From Polytrichum commune (Eukaryota; Streptophyta; Polytrichopsida; Polytrichales; Polytrichaceae): a stretch of DNA of 64,000 bases. How positions within the stretch are numbered: the stretch's first letter is position 1; each line of letters starts with the position of its first letter. The notes under the pieces are model-generated. The model was not told the DNA's origin and made no database searches. It saw nothing but the letters and a program-made list of their open reading frames with translations. The position numbers and the translations under genes were made by a program. Below are positions 61,419 through 64,000 of the stretch, in pieces. The stretch covers positions 68,899,554-68,963,553 of the forward strand of contig OX485803.1 in NCBI GenBank assembly GCA_950295325.1, read 5' to 3'.

Positions 61419-61622
61419 TTATAAGTTCATGCATTCATGAGTGTGTAATGCCTTGATATTGTGTTTGATATAAGGAGTTTTCATATTTCCCAAACAACTT
61501 CTTTGTTTGTATTTAAGTAGCACACGTAGCCATGTATCTACATCTAGTGAGTTGCAGATAAGGCATGTCTTTGATAGGTAGGCTATTTGACCAAAGAAGA
61601 GTTGTTTTCGGGTGTGGCCCAT
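61419..61622 (-). pseudogene. zinc-binding segment following RNase H
   Basis: The frame reads HTRKQLFFGQIAYLSKTCLI, CNSLDVDTWLRVLL, then KHNIKALHTHE. Plant RT elements often carry C-x2-C...TW.H(L/V)L..C...RHNKA at this point. Here the first CxxC is kept (CLIC) but the expected His and later Cys appear as Arg and Tyr, so zinc binding is lost. Confidence 0.55.
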
Positions 61623-61879
61623 GTATTGTCATGTTTGGAATTTGATTAGGCATGACTTTTGTTTATTTTTAATAGTGGGGTTTTTCCAAAAATCATTGGA
61701 TGGTACTTTGTTTATATCATCATTTTGAGCCATTTGTGTGATTGGTGTGTTTGGTCTTCTATATCTGCTAGGTTGTGTTTTTTAAGGTGTCAAATGGAGC
61801 CTTTGTTTGGTGTTTCTTGCATTGCGTGTCACTAGTCCTTTTGGAGGTAATATGGTGTGATGTGTGGGTATTCGTGTGG

Positions 61880-62340
61880 TGCTTCGGCGTTTCTATGGTC
61901 TAATTTGCATCCTTACTTGGCTAGTGGGTCTCCTTGTTCATTGCCTTCAACATTAGCATGGGCGTTAACTTTGTGGAGTGTGGTGGTTTGTGTGCGGGAT
62001 TGTGACATTTGGACCATTGATTTAAAGTCGAGTTTGTCAGGGCGGTTGTTATATATAGTGGGTGCTTAATTTGGATGTTTAATGGATACAAGACATTAAG
62101 GCAATCTATGAAGATATGGGGTTGGTTCGTCTTTGTATGTAGTGATAAGGAGTAGGAGGGTGTGGTGTATAGCCATCATTTTTTAGAATTTTTGTAGCCC
62201 TAGTAATCTTTTGGCAATCTTTAAAATTTTGATGGTGCTATAGATGCCATAGCTTGTGTTTGCATGTTTCCAATGTTCTTGAGTTATTTCTTTGGGTAGT
62301 TTGAATGATCTAGTTGTGTAGTAATAGAATTGTGGTGGGT
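61880..62340 (-). pseudogene. RNase H domain remnant
   Basis: In minus-strand frames: YPPQFYYYTTRSFKLPKEIT (family FYTDGSF, with the catalytic Asp lost), GIYSTIKILKIAKRL, MMAIHHTLLLLITTYKDEP around the catalytic Glu helix, then TTTLHKVNAHANVEGNEQGD, the H..GNE.AD..AK block, followed by CKLDHRNAEAPHEYPH. RNase H removes the RNA strand after reverse transcription. Stops and frameshifts disable it. Confidence 0.6.
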
Positions 62341-62647
62341 ACTTGAGGGGTAGGCACCGTTCTAGGTTGGTAATTGGTGAGGTATCTAAACTTTGAATGG
62401 TTGGCGAAGGGGGGTATGTGAGTTAGACCATTTTGTATTGTGGTTTGCAAGGGTGTCTAGTGGCATAGGTGGTGCAATTTGTGTGAACATTGTGGGAATT
62501 TGTAGGGCGTCGGCAATGGTGTGCATTCATTGTGTATGTTCATTGGATATGATGGGTGTATTTTTATGATGGATGTAGAGTATATGGAGGGCACGACTTT
62601 CAGTTAAGGATGTGCAAATGGACGTGACATAGCCCCTGGCTATTACG

Positions 62648-62667
62648 TCACGTCATTCATGACGTGA
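62648..62667. promoter_or_regulatory. palindrome of two TGACGT-type sites
   Basis: TCACGTCATTCATGACGTGA: a nine-base arm, two spacer bases and the exact inverted arm. TGACG/ACGTG cores recur nearby (GGACGTGACATAG, TTGACGTGG). Such cores are bound by plant bZIP factors, but this lies in transposon-rich DNA far from any recognised gene. Confidence 0.5.
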
Positions 62668-62891
62668 TACCCGTTGACGTGGTAAATGTTTTTACTACAA
62701 CAATTTTTGGTTGAAAATTTCATTTTTTGGTCAATTGCTACTATTAAAAATTTAATAAATTAATAAAAATCTCAAAAAACGTATGGACCATCAAACCTTG
62801 TTAGATGCAAGATCTAACTGTCCACATATTTGGAAAATATTTTATTTTATTTTATTTTTCCTAGACGTCGAGTGCTTGTAGTAGTAAGCCA

Positions 62892-62947
62892 AGTAGTCAA
62901 TTGCTCCTAGTTGATTGCAGCAATCAATTTTGAGCAATCGACTACTA
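62892..62947. repeat. nested palindrome
   Basis: An outer stem AGTAGTCAATTGCTC (62892-62906) pairs with GAGCAATCGACTACT (62932-62946) with one mismatch. Inside it TTGATTGC (62911-62918) is followed after one base by GCAATCAA (62920-62927). Related AGTCGA/TCGACT words are scattered to 63110. Confidence 0.65.
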
Positions 62948-63172
62948 GTTGGTTGACTACTCAAACAAAAAAAATCCAAAAATGTTTTTGGACCTTTGGA
63001 TCTTGTAGTGAAGATCTAATGGTTCTGTTTTTTAATTTTTTAAAGTTGATTTTTGGGTTGATTTTAATATTTTAGTCGATTACCATGTCGACTACAAAGT
63101 AGCAGTCAACTAGATTGTTGACCATGGAGTTGACCATGTCGGTTTACCCATGGGTAAACTATTGGATTTAAA

Positions 63173-63182
63173 CCCCCCCCCC
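63173..63182. repeat. C10 homopolymer
   Basis: Ten consecutive C after TTTAAA. Comparable long G or C runs occur at 38031-38042, 40529-40539, 49254-49267, 53347-53360 and 63757-63769. Confidence 0.85.
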
Positions 63183-63356
63183 TGACATGACGTTTTTGGG
63201 TTCAAATATCCCACTCCTGCTATATCTTTTTGCTTGTTTTGGCTATTTTGTCTATCATGTATCATGTGGTAGTGGATAATATGGGGTGGTGGTATGATTG
63301 TATGGGTTATGTGTACATATTTCTTGTAGTATGGAATGGTTTCTCTACTTTTTGTT

Positions 63357-63357
63357 T

Positions 63358-63390
<33 letters not shown>

Positions 63391-63418
63391 TTATATATAT
63401 AGAACTATATATATAGTT
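63357..63418. repeat. (TA)n/(GA)n compound microsatellite
   Basis: About nine TA units run into eight GA units and then a second TATATATATA palindromic stretch. It interrupts the retroelement frame on the minus strand. Confidence 0.9.
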
Positions 63419-64000
63419 TTTCAAATTAGGTGGCATATTGTGGGGTGTTATCTCCAAGTTCTTTGATTTTTTTGGGTGGCATCCACCTTCTTTGGCTATT
63501 ATGTTTGGGAGTGTTGAATGGGGGGGTGAGCCGCATGTTTCCGGGACTGTGGCTAAGATGTTGGAAATGAGGGTTTGAGGATGAATATGTTGTTTGTCAT
63601 TGTTATGATGCGAAGTGGTCATTGTTTTCTAATAGTTGTGTAAGCTCATTTATTGATGTCAATTTTGCCTCAAAGAATTGTGTGTGGAAGGTTTCAAGGT
63701 ATTTCTTTGGTATGGGATTGAATATTCTAGGGGTTGGGTCAGATGGTGGTGGTGGTGGGGGGGGGGGGGTGGGTGGCCTTGCAAGCAATATGGTTGGTGG
63801 GATGATGAAGAAACCATCAATTAGATTGTTTTGTGTGTAGTTATGTCCACCTTGCTTTGAGAAATTCATATATGTTAGGATGTATACATGATGTCCATGA
63901 TGTCCATGATTTTTTTGTGAAGGTTCTTCATTGGTAATCTTCAATTTGTAGTGGTATTGTACTTTGGTCATTTGGTCTACCGATTAAAACAATCTCATGA

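Larger units (their letters stand above)
61014..64000 (-). mobile_element. decayed non-LTR-type retroelement with RNase H, zinc segment and nuclease-like tail, cut by the right window edge
   Basis: On the minus strand, reading from 64000 down: a linker-like frame (63971-63603) with a poly-Pro run and FNPIPKKYLETFHTQFFEA; a frame with TVPETCGSPPHSTLP and EGGCHPKKSK (63622 down); foreign or rearranged sequence (about 63160-62600); an RNase H-like region (about 62340-61880); a C-x2-C zinc-type segment (61622-61419); and a C-terminal nuclease-like domain (61388-61014). The order resembles RT elements common in seed-free plants. The RT core is not visible and is probably deleted; an endonuclease would lie beyond the window. 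Many stops and frameshifts. Confidence 0.65.

Overview
This window is nuclear DNA of a land plant. It has intron-containing genes with GT..AG junctions, a cytosolic ribosomal protein gene of plant type, a plant-specific VQ-motif gene and a pectin methylesterase inhibitor-like gene. Most of the rest is AT-rich intergenic sequence packed with decayed transposons. The retroelement remnants (an L1-like LINE, and an RNase H-bearing element with a nuclease-like tail) look to me more like those of seed-free plants (bryophyte, lycophyte or fern) than of crop angiosperms. That is an inference from memory; the species cannot be fixed from the sequence.

Only three genes are well supported. eL43 (RPL37A) lies on + at 5249-7328 in five coding exons, and the first holds only the ATG. 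A membrane-anchored PMEI-domain protein lies on + at 8586-9341 in one exon. A VQ-motif transcription cofactor lies on - at 51938-53032 in one exon. Nothing suggests that they work together; this is ordinary eukaryotic spacing. I found no tRNA, rRNA or CRISPR. Weak exon candidates are noted near 0.8 kb and 45.5-46.6 kb.

Layout. 0-0.2 kb: 66-bp minisatellite. 2.4-2.7 kb: tail of a Ty3/Gypsy polyprotein. 3.99-4.93 kb: TIR element with TA target duplication, ending about 0.3 kb before the eL43 start. 5-9.4 kb: the two + strand genes with a short MITE downstream of eL43. 9.4-20 kb: intergenic DNA with MITEs and a foldback element. 20.1-20.5 kb: 44-bp minisatellite. 22.4-27.7 kb: decayed LINE on -, flanked by a directly repeated 230-bp sequence, then a long foldback element. 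32.2-34.1 kb: cluster of diverged tandem repeats and palindromes. 36.6-37.0 kb: MULE-like MITE with a 9-bp target duplication. 38.3-41.1 kb: PIF/Harbinger transposase remnant and a 768-bp tandem duplication. 42.6-42.9 kb: TIR element between 14-bp direct repeats. 43-51.9 kb: mostly low-copy DNA before the VQ gene. 55.6-58.4 kb: diverged duplications and a nearly perfect 118-bp tandem duplication. 61.0-64.0 kb: decayed retroelement on - running off the right edge.

The least explained items are a dispersed decayed coding family found in five places (18.2, 26.6, 30.3, 34.5 and 35.7 kb), the palindromic cluster at 32-34 kb, and the nuclease-like tail of the retroelement at 61 kb.
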